A DNA stretch of 64,000 nucleotides from Methylococcus capsulatus (GCF_036864975.1 NZ_CP104311.1:186001-250000); one strand, 5' to 3'. Numbered from the stretch's first letter, positions 10,124 to 19,147 are shown. Notes: a model not told the origin generated them from the letters alone. Numbers and translations are program-made.

Positions 10124-10897
10124 TCAACCACCCAGACTCTCGCCCGTGGCTCCCTGCTCCGCCTCCGGCTCCATTTCCACGAATTCGTCCGCCGCCCCCG
10201 TGCCGAAATCCACACCGGACGCCTTGCCACGCAGAATCGCCGTGGCGGCGCTCTGGGCATACAACTGGACCGCCCGGATGGAGTCGTCGTTGCCCGGAAT
10301 CACGTAGTCGATGCCGACGGGGCTGTTGTTGGTGTCCACCACGCCGACGACGGGGATGCCCAGCTTATGCGCTTCGCTGACGGCGTTCTTCTCATAGCCT
10401 GTATCAATGATAAACATCACGTCGGGGAGACGATCCATGTCGCCGATGCCGCCGACGTTGCAAACCAGCTTCTCCAGCTCACGCATCATGCCGAGCGCTT
10501 CCTTTTTGCTGAAGCGGTTGAGACGGCCATCGTCGCGCATGGCCTGCAGATCCTTCATCCGGGCGATGGATGCCTTGATGGTCTTGAAATTGGTCAACAT
10601 GCCGCCCAGCCAGCGGTGATTGACGTAAGGCATGCCACAGCGCCGGGCTTCTTCTTCGATGACCTTGCGCATGGTCTTCTTGGTGCCTACGAACAGAATC
10701 TTACCGCGGTTGGCTGCGACCTGCTCCAGGTATTTCATGGCATCGTTGAACAGCGGCAGCGTCTTCTCCAGATTGATGATGTGGATATTGCTGCGCGCGC
10801 CGAAGATGAAAGGAGCCATCTTCGGATTCCAGTAACGCGTCTGGTGCCCGAAGTGAACGCCCGCTTCGAGCATCTGGCGCATGGTAACTGAGGTCAT
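10124..10897 (-). CDS. rpsB: 30S ribosomal protein S2
   Basis: Small-subunit protein S2, 257 residues. The ATG at 10897 is preceded by GGAGAAACC and starts [19 protein letters not shown], the conserved S2 beginning; the longer in-frame version was rejected because it would translate the leader. Other conserved segments are [33 protein letters not shown] and [19 protein letters not shown]. The C-terminus has an acidic tail. First gene of the block, with its own promoter and a GC-rich leader of about 140 bases. Confidence 0.98.
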   Translation of the reverse strand: MTSVTMRQMLEAGVHFGHQTRYWNPKMAPFIFGARSNIHIINLEKTLPLFNDAMKYLEQVAANRGKILFVGTKKTMRKVIEEEARRCGMPYVNHRWLGGMLTNFKTIKASIARMKDLQAMRDDGRLNRFSKKEALGMMRELEKLVCNVGGIGDMDRLPDVMFIIDTGYEKNAVSEAHKLGIPVVGVVDTNNSPVGIDYVIPGNDDSIRAVQLYAQSAATAILRGKASGVDFGTGAADEFVEMEPEAEQGATGESLGG

Positions 10898-11041
10898 CGG
10901 TTTCTCCGTATAATGTCTTGCCGGACTGGCAGAGCCCGGCGGTAGGGTTGCGCCTCCACGCATCCCGGCCGACGACCGTCCCCGACGGGACGGCACCCCA
11001 CCGGCCGTGACGATGCATGTGTGGTGTGTTGCCAAATAAAG
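10898..11041 (-). promoter_or_regulatory. rpsB 5' leader
   Basis: The predicted transcript start near 11041 leaves a leader of about 140 bases before rpsB. It contains a 7-bp GC hairpin (10976-10982 with 10987-10993). In E. coli, S2 represses rpsB-tsf through the rpsB leader, so autoregulation here is a family-based expectation; I did not verify the conserved structure. Confidence 0.5.
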
Positions 11042-11057
11042 CTGTGCTTTATACCAT
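11029..11057 (+). promoter_or_regulatory. Sigma-70 type promoter for map
   Basis: -35 TTGCCA (11029-11034), 17-base spacer, -10 TACCAT (11052-11057), placed about 75 bases upstream of the map ATG. The -10 shares two base pairs with the rpsB -10 on the opposite strand. Confidence 0.6.
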
Positions 11058-11076
11058 AGCGGTACCGTTTGGACAA
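11048..11076 (-). promoter_or_regulatory. Sigma-70 type promoter for rpsB
   Basis: Minus-strand -35 TTGTCC (11071-11076), 17-base spacer and -10 TATAAA (11048-11053). It faces the map promoter, with interleaved elements. Confidence 0.65.
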
Positions 11077-11130
11077 TCGACCCTCCCTCCTTCCACGGAC
11101 CGGGAGCCTTCCCGTTTCCGCCGTAATTTC

Positions 11131-11916
11131 ATGAGCATCAGCATCAAAAGCGCCGAGGAAATCGAAGGCATGCGCCTGGCCTGCCGCCTCGCCGCGGAAG
11201 TCCTGGACATGATCGCGCCTTTCATCAAGGCCGGCATCACCACCGAAGAAATCGACCGGATCTGCCACGACTTCATCGTGGACGAGCAGCGCGCCATCCC
11301 TGCTCCGCTGAATTACAAGGGCTTCCCGAAGTCGATCTGCACCTCGGTCAACCACGTCGTTTGCCACGGCATTCCAGGCCCCAAGAAGCTCAAGAACGGC
11401 GACATCGTGAACATCGATATCACGGTCATCAAGGACGGCTTCCACGGCGACACCAGCAAGATGTTCCTGGTCGGCCAGGTCAAACCCTATGCCCGGCAAC
11501 TGGTCGACGTCACCCGCGAGGCCATGTATCTGGGTATACGTGAAGTGCGGCCCGGCGCCGCGTTGAACCGGATCGGCGCCGTCATCGAACGGCATGCCAG
11601 CAAATACAATTACTCCGTGGTGCGGGAATTCTGCGGCCACGGCATCGGCCGCGAATTCCACGAGGAACCGCAAGTGCTCCACTATTTCGAACCGAAGCTG
11701 GACATCCGGCTCGAAGCCGGAATGATCTTTACCATCGAGCCGATGATCAACCAGGGCAAGCGTCACGTCCAGATGCTCTCCGATGGCTGGACCGCCGTCA
11801 CCAAGGATCACAAGCTCTCCGCGCAATGGGAGCACACTGTGCTGGTGACACCGACGGGTTACGAGGTACTGACACTGCGGCAAGAGGAAGATTTTGGGCG
11901 GACCGAACTCGGATAG
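11131..11916 (+). CDS. map: Type I methionine aminopeptidase
   Basis: Removes the initiator methionine from nascent proteins. The ATG at 11131 gives 261 residues beginning MSISIKSAEEIEGMRLACRL, the standard start; upstream in-frame codons lie in the promoter. Metal ligands of the pita-bread fold can be followed: D in NIDITVIKDGFHGDTSKMF, H in FCGHGIGREFHEEP, and E in FTIEPMIN and QWEHTVLVT. In many gammaproteobacteria map and glnD diverge from rpsB-tsf, exactly as here. Its last 23 bases overlap glnD. Confidence 0.98.
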   Translation: MSISIKSAEEIEGMRLACRLAAEVLDMIAPFIKAGITTEEIDRICHDFIVDEQRAIPAPLNYKGFPKSICTSVNHVVCHGIPGPKKLKNGDIVNIDITVIKDGFHGDTSKMFLVGQVKPYARQLVDVTREAMYLGIREVRPGAALNRIGAVIERHASKYNYSVVREFCGHGIGREFHEEPQVLHYFEPKLDIRLEAGMIFTIEPMINQGKRHVQMLSDGWTAVTKDHKLSAQWEHTVLVTPTGYEVLTLRQEEDFGRTELG

Positions 11917-14527
11917 CACGCGCGGCCTGCATGCCTCCGATCGGATCGCGGCCTGTAAGGCGCAGATCCAGCACAACACCGCGGAGCTGGCTGAGCGGTT
12001 CTGGTCCGGCGCTCCCGTCACCGATCTGATCCGAGAGCGCACAGCTTTCATCGACCACCTGCTCACCGAAGCTTGGGACCATCGCCTTGGGGGGGACGCC
12101 ACAGACGTCGCACTGGTGGCCGTCGGTGGCTACGGACGCGGTGAACAGCTGCTGCATTCGGACATCGACCTGCTCGTACTCCTCGACGAGGCCGTGCCGC
12201 CGTCGCGCCAGCAGGAGCTGTCGGATTTCTTGCGCTTTCTTTGGGACGTCGGCCTGAAACTGGGCCAGAGCGTGCGATCGCCCGCCCAATGCGCGGAAGA
12301 AGCGCGCGCCGACCAGACGGTCATCACCAACCTGCTGGAGGGCCGACTGCTGGCCGGCTCGGCGGCGCTGTGGGAGGCGGTGAAGAGCGAAATTGCCCCC
12401 GAACGCATGTGGTCTTCGGCCGCGTTCTTCGAGGCGAAGATGGCCGAGCAAAGGATTCGCTACGCCAAGTACCACAACACGGCCTATAACCTCGAACCCA
12501 ATGTCAAGGAAGGCCCGGGCGGCCTGCGCGACATCCAGCTCATCGGCTGGATCCTCCGCCGCCACAGCGATGCACGTGGGCTGCAGGACCTAGTCGCATA
12601 CGGCTGGCTGACCGACACCGAATACCGTGAACTGAAAGAGGCCCAGGAGTTTCTCTGGCGTATCCGCTTCGCCCTGCATGCACTCACCGGCCGCTGCGAA
12701 GACCGGCTGCTGTTCGATTACCAGCGCGAACTCGCAGAGCTCTTCGGTTACCGGGGCGAAACCAGCAATGAGGTCGTCGAAGGCTTCATGCAGGATTATT
12801 TCCGCACCGTCACCGGGGTGGAGCGCCTGAACGAATTGCTGCTGCAGCTGTTCAACGAAGCCGTTCTGCACCGCGAGGAAGCGTTCTCGCCCACACCCGT
12901 CAACGACCATTTCCAGGCGGTCAACGATTATCTCGAAGCCGTGCGTCCCGCGGTCTTCCGCGACCACCCCCTAGCCCTGCTGGAAGTGTTCCTGGTCCTG
13001 CAGAAAAACAGCACGCTGGAAGGCATCCGCGCCGCCACCATCCGCCTCATCCGCCAGCACACCCATCTGATCGACGACACCTTCCGCAACGACCCCGAAG
13101 CCTGTCGGCTGTTCATGGCCATTCTGCGCCAGCCCGGCGGCATCACTCACCAGCTGCGGCGGATGAACCGCTATGGCGTGCTCGCCGCCTACCTGCCCGA
13201 ATTCGGCCGGGTCGTCGGCCGCATGCAGTACGACCTGTTCCATGTCTACACGGTGGACGAGCATACGCTGTTCGTGGTCCGCAATCTGCGGCGCTTCGCC
13301 TTGGAAGAGTTCCAGCACGAGAATCCGCTGTGCTACGAACTGTTCCCGCTCATCGAAAAACCGGAGCTGCTCTACATCGCCGCGCTGATGCACGACATCG
13401 GCAAAGGCTCGGGCGGCGACCATTCGGAAGTGGGTGAAAAGATCGCAGAGGCATTCTGCCGGCGCCACCACATCGGGCGACGTGAAACCGAGTTGGTGAA
13501 ATGGCTGGTACGGCATCATCTGGTGATGTCGATGACGGCTCAGCGCAAAGACCTGAGCGACCCGGAGGTCATCCACGAATTCGCCCGGATCGTGCGCAAT
13601 CAAAATACGCTGAACCATCTCTATCTGCTCACCGTCGCCGACATACGCGCCACCAATCCTTCCTTGTGGAACTCCTGGAAGGGCGCGCTGCTGCAGGAAC
13701 TCTATACCAGCACCAGCTGGACTCTGCGACGCGGACTGGACACCCCGCCGGACTATGCCGAACAGATCTCGGCGGCCAAGGACGAAGCGCGGACACTCCT
13801 GCAACGCTTCGGCCTGGCCGAAGACGCCATCACCGCAGTGTGGGAGAACATCGGCGACGACTATTTCCTTCGCTTCCTGCCCGAGGAAATCGCTTGGCAC
13901 ACCACCGCCATTGCCGCCTGCCGGCCGGAACACCTGCCGCTGGTGCTGCTGCGCCCAGAAAGTCTGCGCGGCAGTGCCGAGGTGTTCATTTACGACCGCA
14001 ACCGCGACTTCCTGTTCGCCCAGACCACCGCTGTACTCGACCAGCTCGGCCTCACCGTACTGGACGCTAAGATAATCGCCTCGCGCCAGGGATTCGCGCT
14101 GCTCAGTTTCAATGTGCTGGAACAGTCCGGCACTGCGCCGGAGGGACTGTTCCGCCTGGTTCAGATCTGCGACCGGCTGAAGGCGGTGCTAAGCGGCGGC
14201 GGCACGCCGCCACCCGCGGTCAGCCGTCTGCCCGCCCGCCAGATCCGGCACTTCACCGTGCCGACCAAAGTGTTCTTCCACGACGATCCGCAGAACCGCT
14301 TCAGCGTGCTTGAGCTGATCGCCACGGACCGCCCCGGTCTGCTGTCCAAAGTCGGACAGGCATTCATGCAGACGGGGATACGGGTGCACAATGCTAAAAT
14401 TTCCACCATCGGCAGCCGCGCCGAAGACATTTTCTTCATCACCGACCGGGAAGACCGGCCGCTGACCGGAGAAACGGACCGGCAGGCTCTGCGGCAGACA
14501 TTGATAGAATTCGTGGGCGATCACTGA
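11894..14527 (+). CDS. glnD: [Protein-PII] uridylyltransferase/uridylyl-removing enzyme GlnD
   Basis: Bifunctional sensor of glutamine that uridylylates PII under nitrogen limitation and removes UMP in excess. From the TTG at 11894 it has 877 residues (E. coli 890); GAGGAAG sits 3-4 bases before this codon, supporting it. Domains in order: nucleotidyltransferase (GGYGRGEQLLHSDIDLLVL), helical linker, HD hydrolase (LMHDIGKGSGGDHSEVGE), and two C-terminal ACT domains (segments VLDQLGLTVLDAKI and VGQAFMQTGIRVHNAKI). It overlaps map by 23 bases, implying translational coupling. It would couple PII control to ammonia assimilation, including the neighbouring alanine dehydrogenase. Confidence 0.97.
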   Translation: MGGPNSDSTRGLHASDRIAACKAQIQHNTAELAERFWSGAPVTDLIRERTAFIDHLLTEAWDHRLGGDATDVALVAVGGYGRGEQLLHSDIDLLVLLDEAVPPSRQQELSDFLRFLWDVGLKLGQSVRSPAQCAEEARADQTVITNLLEGRLLAGSAALWEAVKSEIAPERMWSSAAFFEAKMAEQRIRYAKYHNTAYNLEPNVKEGPGGLRDIQLIGWILRRHSDARGLQDLVAYGWLTDTEYRELKEAQEFLWRIRFALHALTGRCEDRLLFDYQRELAELFGYRGETSNEVVEGFMQDYFRTVTGVERLNELLLQLFNEAVLHREEAFSPTPVNDHFQAVNDYLEAVRPAVFRDHPLALLEVFLVLQKNSTLEGIRAATIRLIRQHTHLIDDTFRNDPEACRLFMAILRQPGGITHQLRRMNRYGVLAAYLPEFGRVVGRMQYDLFHVYTVDEHTLFVVRNLRRFALEEFQHENPLCYELFPLIEKPELLYIAALMHDIGKGSGGDHSEVGEKIAEAFCRRHHIGRRETELVKWLVRHHLVMSMTAQRKDLSDPEVIHEFARIVRNQNTLNHLYLLTVADIRATNPSLWNSWKGALLQELYTSTSWTLRRGLDTPPDYAEQISAAKDEARTLLQRFGLAEDAITAVWENIGDDYFLRFLPEEIAWHTTAIAACRPEHLPLVLLRPESLRGSAEVFIYDRNRDFLFAQTTAVLDQLGLTVLDAKIIASRQGFALLSFNVLEQSGTAPEGLFRLVQICDRLKAVLSGGGTPPPAVSRLPARQIRHFTVPTKVFFHDDPQNRFSVLELIATDRPGLLSKVGQAFMQTGIRVHNAKISTIGSRAEDIFFITDREDRPLTGETDRQALRQTLIEFVGDH

Positions 14528-14568
14528 CCGCGGCGACTCACTGCCGACATAACAACCAGGAGAATCCC

Positions 14569-14886
14569 ATGGCAATCGCAACACCGTTGGTAGACAACTG
14601 GTACGAAGAACAGGACACCGGCCGGCAATTCCGGGTCGTGGCCGTGGACGATGCGAGCGACACCATTGAGATCCAATATCTCGAGGGAGAGCTGAGCGAG
14701 CTGGACCGGGCGTCCTGGGAGCAGGGGGCGATCGCCGCGATCGAAGCCCCGGAAGACTGGAGCGCGCCTTTCGACGACGTGGAAACCGACGATCTGGGCT
14801 ACAGCGACCCCGATCTGCACCGCCCCGACACGGGCGATTTGACGCTGGACGACTTGTTGGAGGAAGAGGACAAGGAGCCGTACTGA
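14569..14886 (+). CDS. Small acidic conserved protein (DUF6763-like)
   Basis: 105 residues beginning MAIATPLVDNWYEEQDTGRQ, with a strongly acidic C-terminal half (LDDLLEEEDKEPY). The N-terminal pattern (NWY...G..F.VVAVD......IEIQY..GEL.ELD...W) recalls the small family DUF6763; this assignment is from memory. No signal peptide or membrane helix, so cytoplasmic. A ribosome site CAGGAG precedes the ATG by 7-8 bases. It follows glnD by 41 bases and may share its transcript. Its function is unknown. Confidence 0.8.
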   Translation: MAIATPLVDNWYEEQDTGRQFRVVAVDDASDTIEIQYLEGELSELDRASWEQGAIAAIEAPEDWSAPFDDVETDDLGYSDPDLHRPDTGDLTLDDLLEEEDKEPY

Positions 14887-14894
14887 GGAAGCGG

Positions 14895-15995
14895 CTAGCC
14901 CGGAAACGGGCGGTAGCGATCCAGCAGTCCGAGGTCTTCCGCCGCCGCCCGGCAGGTGATATAGCCATCGTAGGTATTCACCGCCTTGGCCAGGCCGGGG
15001 TCGGCCCGCAAACAGGCCTCGCCTTCATCGGCCAGGCGCAGCAGATATGGCAGGGTGGCATCGGTCAGCGCCAGGGTGGAAGTGCGCGGATAAGCACCCG
15101 GCATATTGGTTACACAATAGTGGATCACGCCATGCTCCACGTAAACCGGATGCGAATGCGAGGTCGGCCTGGAAGTCTCCACACAACCGCCCTGATCGAT
15201 ACTGACGTCGACGATCACCGACCCCATCGGCATCGACCTCACCATGGCATCGGTGACGATGTAATCGGCACGTGCCCCCGGCTGCAGCACTGCGCCCACC
15301 ACCAGGTCGGCGTCACGCAGGGTCTCGGCCAGGCGCGCGCTGTCCGACAGGAAGAACTCCAGCCCAGGCGCCCGCCGGCACAGAGCCTCGCCCTTTTCCG
15401 GGACCAGCCCCATGACCTGAACGTTGGTGCCCATGCCCCAGGCAGTGAGGGCGGCATGTGAGCCGACCACGCCGTCGCCGATCACCACGACCTTGCCATG
15501 GCGCACGCCCATGACCTCGCCGAGCTGAACTCCCCGGCCGCCGTTGAAGCGCGCCAGATAGTAAGCGCCGACCTGGGCGGCCATATTGCCCGCCACCGCG
15601 CTCATCGGCGCGAGCAGCGGCAGACGCCCCTGCGCGTCCTCCAGCGTCTCGTAAGCCACCGCCGTAGTACCGCTGTCCAGCAGCGCCCGGGTCAGGCCGG
15701 GATCGACGCCGGCCAGATGGAAAAAGGTGAACACCGTCTGCCGCTTGAGATAAGGATATTCCGAGGGCACCGGCTCTTTCACCTTGACCACGAGGTCGGC
15801 CGCCCAGGCATCGGCCGCGTTCCCCAGCCGCGCTCCCGCCGCCAGATATTCCTCGTCGGCGAACCCCGAGCCGAGACCGGCCGCGGCTTCCACCAGCACT
15901 TCGTGCCCGGCCTTGACCAGGGCCGCCACCCCTTGCGGAGTGACGGCCACACGGTTTTCCAGATCCTTGATTTCCTTGGGTACGCCGATTTTCAT
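14895..15995 (-). CDS. ald: Alanine dehydrogenase
   Basis: NAD-dependent reductive amination of pyruvate to alanine and the reverse; in some methanotrophs it is an ammonia assimilation route. 366 residues, full length. N-terminal catalytic domain starts MKIGVPKEIKDLENRVAVTP (family signature with substrate Arg/Lys), and the Rossmann nucleotide site is VVIGDGVVGSHAAL. The C-terminal segment SVDQ-type loop is seen as DVSIDQGGCVETSRPT. Its ATG overlaps the stop of the upstream host-attachment-family gene as ATGA, so the two are probably coupled. Confidence 0.96.
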   Translation of the reverse strand: MKIGVPKEIKDLENRVAVTPQGVAALVKAGHEVLVEAAAGLGSGFADEEYLAAGARLGNAADAWAADLVVKVKEPVPSEYPYLKRQTVFTFFHLAGVDPGLTRALLDSGTTAVAYETLEDAQGRLPLLAPMSAVAGNMAAQVGAYYLARFNGGRGVQLGEVMGVRHGKVVVIGDGVVGSHAALTAWGMGTNVQVMGLVPEKGEALCRRAPGLEFFLSDSARLAETLRDADLVVGAVLQPGARADYIVTDAMVRSMPMGSVIVDVSIDQGGCVETSRPTSHSHPVYVEHGVIHYCVTNMPGAYPRTSTLALTDATLPYLLRLADEGEACLRADPGLAKAVNTYDGYITCRAAAEDLGLLDRYRPFPG

Positions 15996-16423
15996 GAGAA
16001 AATATACTGACGGATTTCTTGTTCGGTTTTCTGAACCAGATTCTTATCCAGTGTTTTGCTGACCAGCTTGGCGGTCGGACCGCTCAATGCCTGTCGCAAC
16101 AGTCCCAAGAACTCGGGGGCCGCGATCAGGATGAGCGAGAGGCACTCGCCGTTGACCCGCGCTTGTTCGAGGCGCTCGGCCACCCGCTTGGCAAATACCT
16201 GCGCCTCATGCTGTTTGGCATCCTGAGGCTTTTCGTAGTCGTGGCGCCCTTCGGTCACACTGTTCAGCATCCGGCCAGGGCGGTCGGTGGTCAGATCCCG
16301 CTCCTTGGCTCGCCCCTCCGTATGCACCAGATCGTCGATTTCCTTGAGAGGACTCAGTCGATTGTCGATGGCGAAGATTCGCGCACGGCTGCTCTCTGCG
16401 GCAACCACCCATGTTTTGAACAT
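15992..16423 (-). CDS. Host attachment protein family (baeRF/eRF1-like)
   Basis: 143 residues. The start is set at 16423 (MFKTWVVAAESSRARIF) because GGAGG lies 5 bases upstream; another ATG 12 bases earlier has no ribosome site. The pattern TWVVAAESSRARIF, a charged centre with D-x-PGR (TDRPGRM) and a C-terminal LILIAAPEFLGLLR followed by VSKTLDKNL matches the family named for a proposed role in Agrobacterium-host attachment, related to the eRF1 central domain. No signal peptide, so a cytoplasmic role is more likely than adhesion. It is fused translationally (ATGA) to ald. Confidence 0.8.
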   Translation of the reverse strand: MFKTWVVAAESSRARIFAIDNRLSPLKEIDDLVHTEGRAKERDLTTDRPGRMLNSVTEGRHDYEKPQDAKQHEAQVFAKRVAERLEQARVNGECLSLILIAAPEFLGLLRQALSGPTAKLVSKTLDKNLVQKTEQEIRQYIFS

Positions 16424-16549
16424 AGTGTCCTCCATGTTCCGATGGTGAATAAAGGGTGCAATCGCAAACGGATCATTTCCGGCCTTCGCCGGCTCCGCTT
16501 GACTTCATTCTGCCATAATCGATCCGATTTGGAGCGTCCTTGCGACAAC

Positions 16550-17560
16550 TCAAAGCATGGCCGTGGCGGCATGCGCTGCTCCCAGCAGGGCCGGGTGGGG
16601 ATGGATGGCCACCCGCACCGGCAGCCCACCCAGGAGGGAGGAAAGCCTTCCCTTTGCCGTGAACGCGGCCATGAACCTCCCCTCTTGCAAGAGGGGAAGG
16701 ATTTTTGGCGCGATACCGCCACCAAGGACCACGCCGCCGAGCGCGAGTGACTTGAGGGCCAGATTCCCCGCCTCCGCTCCGTAGATCGCCACGAACAATT
16801 CGAGCACCGCAGTGCACAGGGGATCGCGCCGTTCCAGTGCCCACTCGGTGATGATCGGAGCACGGTCGGGAGCGCTGGCCAGGGCCGCATGCAGCGCCTC
16901 GGTTTCCGGCGCCACACCGGCATGGCGCAGGTAGTCGTACAGGTTGGCCAGCCCTGAGCCGGAGAGGATCCGCTCATAGCTGACGTGGCCACAGAAGCGG
17001 TCCCGCAGAAAGGTGAGCAACCCTTCTTCCAGCATTCCGTTGGGCGCGAAATCGCTGTGCCCCCCTTCGGTCGGCAGGGCGTGGTAGCGCTTGCCATCCC
17101 AATACAGGATTGCCTCGCCCAGCCCCGTCCCGGCGGCGATCACCGCGATGTTTCCGGGCCGCGACCGGGTCGCATGGGGGTTCAGTTCCACCCAGTCACC
17201 CTCGCCCAGCCGGTAGAGCATACCCAGAGCCATGGCCTGGACGTCGTTCAGCAGCCGGACGGCCTTCACCCCTGTCGCCGCCGCCAGCTCCTGCTCGGAC
17301 AGAACCCACGGCAGATTGGTGATTTCACAGCGGCCTTCGCTCACCGGTCCCGGCACACCGAAGCAGGCGACTTCGGGGATCTGTCCGCCCTCGCCCTGCA
17401 GGAACTCCGCCACGACCGCCTCCAGCGAGGCATAATCAGCGCTCGCGAAAACCGCTTCGCTGAGGCAGACCAGCCTGTCGTCCCAACAATCGAACAGCCC
17501 GAGAACCGTCTTGGTGGCACCGATGTCGCCCGCCAGCAGGACGCTCTTCACCCCGTTCAA
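16550..17560 (-). CDS. glk: Glucokinase (Glk)
   Basis: ATP-dependent phosphorylation of glucose. Up to 336 residues (E. coli 321). Motifs: phosphate-1 LLAGDIGATKTVLGLFD, catalytic region CFGVPGPVSEGRCEITNLPW, glucose-binding RLLNDVQAMA, and IAAGTGLGEAILYWDG with TEGGHSDFAP. The start is either TTG at 17560, which overlaps the DUF411 stop, or GTG at 17551; neither has a clean ribosome site. In a methanotroph it probably serves glycogen or sucrose turnover rather than growth on glucose (inference). Confidence 0.95.
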   Translation of the reverse strand: MNGVKSVLLAGDIGATKTVLGLFDCWDDRLVCLSEAVFASADYASLEAVVAEFLQGEGGQIPEVACFGVPGPVSEGRCEITNLPWVLSEQELAAATGVKAVRLLNDVQAMALGMLYRLGEGDWVELNPHATRSRPGNIAVIAAGTGLGEAILYWDGKRYHALPTEGGHSDFAPNGMLEEGLLTFLRDRFCGHVSYERILSGSGLANLYDYLRHAGVAPETEALHAALASAPDRAPIITEWALERRDPLCTAVLELFVAIYGAEAGNLALKSLALGGVVLGGGIAPKILPLLQEGRFMAAFTAKGRLSSLLGGLPVRVAIHPHPALLGAAHAATAML

Positions 17561-18015
17561 GGATCAGTCCCCGCGTAATCGTGCACGGACTGGACGCTGT
17601 CACCTGGCCCAAAACCGAGGACGCTGTAGGCGTCCTTCCGTCCACCTGCTTCCATCCCCGGTGTACCGACCGGCATCCCAGGCACGCTCAGCCCCAAAAG
17701 GGGCGCCTTGGTGTCCAGCAGCCTGTGGATGTCCGCCGCCGGCACGTGGCCCTCGATGCGGTAGCCGCCGATCACCGCGGTATGGCAGGAGGCGAGGTGC
17801 TCCGGTACGCCGAGTTCGCGCTTTACCGCAGCCATGTCGTCCTTGACGATGTCCTTGACGGCGAAACCGTTCGCCTGGAGATGTTCCACCCACTTCTTGC
17901 AGCAGCCGCAGGCCGGGCTGCGGAATACCGTCGCATCGACCGGCGCGGGCTGTTCCTTGGCGGACAAAGGAAGGGCGGCATACAGTGCCAGCCCCCAAAG
18001 TATCGTTCTGCGCAT
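17557..18015 (-). CDS. DUF411 periplasmic metal-binding-like protein
   Basis: 152 residues with a signal peptide (MRRTILWGLALYAALPLSA). The mature part starts with a thioredoxin-like strand leading into SPACGCCKKWVEHL, the DUF411 hallmark cysteine cluster, and continues with a conserved cysteine in HLASCHTAVIGGYRIEGHVP. DUF411 proteins are usually linked to copper or other metal handling, which would fit a copper-dependent methanotroph, but the metal is inferred. Its stop overlaps the first base(s) of the glk start. Confidence 0.88.
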   Translation of the reverse strand: MRRTILWGLALYAALPLSAKEQPAPVDATVFRSPACGCCKKWVEHLQANGFAVKDIVKDDMAAVKRELGVPEHLASCHTAVIGGYRIEGHVPAADIHRLLDTKAPLLGLSVPGMPVGTPGMEAGGRKDAYSVLGFGPGDSVQSVHDYAGTDP

Positions 18016-18041
18016 ATCGGCCTCGGTGTCGGATGCGTGGG

Positions 18042-18461
18042 TCAGTCGCCGTGCAAGGTGGCGACGAGGGAACGGGCGCCGCCATGGGTCCGGTGTTCGC
18101 CCAGATAGATTCCCTGCCAGGTTCCCAATGCCAGCCGGCCCTGCCGCACGGGAATGGTGATGCTGTTGCCGACCAGAGTGGCTTTGATGTGGGCCGGCAT
18201 GTCGTCATCCCCTTCCAGGGTATGGCGGTAATAGGAGGCGCACTCCGGCACCTGGGCATGCAGGTAGGCCTCGAGATCGCGGCGCACGTCGGCGTCGGCG
18301 TTTTCATTGATGGTCAGGGAAGCGGAGGTGTGCTGGATGAAGAAATGGGCGAGGCCCTGGCGAAACTGCTCCAACTCAGGCAGGTTCGCCGTGATTTCCG
18401 CCGTGATCAGATGAAACCCTCGCGAGCGGGGTTTGAGAACGATCGTCTTCTGAAACCACAT
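18042..18461 (-). CDS. yjbQ: YjbQ/UPF0047 family protein
   Basis: 139 residues, single domain. The family signature is complete: GFHLITAEI, the ligand-binding GLAHFFIQHTSASLTINENA, YYRHTLEGDDDMPAHIKA and the C-terminal LGTWQGIYLGEHRTHGG with the conserved Glu-His pair. YjbQ proteins have been reported to have thiamine-phosphate synthase activity in overexpression, but their normal role is unsettled. Lies 26 bases upstream of the DUF411 gene on the same strand. Confidence 0.93.
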   Translation of the reverse strand: MWFQKTIVLKPRSRGFHLITAEITANLPELEQFRQGLAHFFIQHTSASLTINENADADVRRDLEAYLHAQVPECASYYRHTLEGDDDMPAHIKATLVGNSITIPVRQGRLALGTWQGIYLGEHRTHGGARSLVATLHGD

Positions 18462-18520
18462 GAATGCGTCATTGCCGCCTTAGACCCGGCGTAATCTACC
18501 ACAGGACGGCAGGAGGCGGG

Positions 18521-19147
18521 TCAGATGTCGTGCTGGCCGTGAACGGTCAGCAGCAAACGCCGGGGCATTTGACCCAGTCCGCGGGGGAAATCCAGCACCT
18601 GCCTCGCTTTCGGAGTGGTGATGGCGACGGCATAGGGCGGCACCAGATCGGGGGACGCGGCGACGCGGTACATACCATCGGAGGTCTCCGTATCCCCTTC
18701 TCCCCAAGCCAAATCGATATGCCGCAGTCTGGGAACACCTCCATAGAGGCAGGCCAGTTGCAACCCGCCGGTATCCTCTTTGATGGCACCGGCGTCTGGG
18801 ATGCGGAGCCGCAACACCGCATACTCGGTCCGGTGCCAGTCGCACCAGCGGCACGTCAACTGGGTGACGTCCCACACCCATGCCCGGTAACCCGGAATGC
18901 CCTGGGCCCAGGCGAGCAGGGAACGGAAATCGAAGTTTTCGAAGTCGATGCTGCGCGTCACGTCTAACCGTACCATCTGTCGCAGCACGGTATCGACGAA
19001 ACCGGCCGTGGCCGCATCAGGCTCACGGCGATAGACCCGCAGGTCCACCCCCGGCTTGATCTCACGGAACAGCTCATCCGCATCATCGGCTATTGCAGCC
19101 ACCAGATCTGCATCGCCCTGGGCGATGACTCTCGCCAATGCCGCCAT
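18521..19147 (-). CDS. Hypothetical protein, 208 residues
   Basis: I do not recognise this protein securely. It starts MAALARVIAQGDADLVAAIA at an ATG with GGAGG six bases upstream. The N-terminal part EIKPGVDLRVYRRE resembles the start of DUF1826 proteins, but the conserved His-Asp motif of that family is not seen. Cysteines occur as CRWC near residue 102, and the C-terminus ends LLLTVHGQHDI. No signal peptide or membrane helix, so probably cytoplasmic. A conspicuous double palindrome lies 39-77 bases upstream of its start. Confidence 0.7.
   Translation of the reverse strand: MAALARVIAQGDADLVAAIADDADELFREIKPGVDLRVYRREPDAATAGFVDTVLRQMVRLDVTRSIDFENFDFRSLLAWAQGIPGYRAWVWDVTQLTCRWCDWHRTEYAVLRLRIPDAGAIKEDTGGLQLACLYGGVPRLRHIDLAWGEGDTETSDGMYRVAASPDLVPPYAVAITTPKARQVLDFPRGLGQMPRRLLLTVHGQHDI

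Noticed and set aside
10894-12102. A 402-residue minus-strand frame across map
   Set aside because: Antisense to map and glnD, crosses the promoters; no protein family features.
16679-16696. 18-bp perfect palindrome
   Set aside because: Inside the glk coding sequence with no promoter nearby; considered as an operator but it encodes conserved residues LLQEG, so chance is likely.
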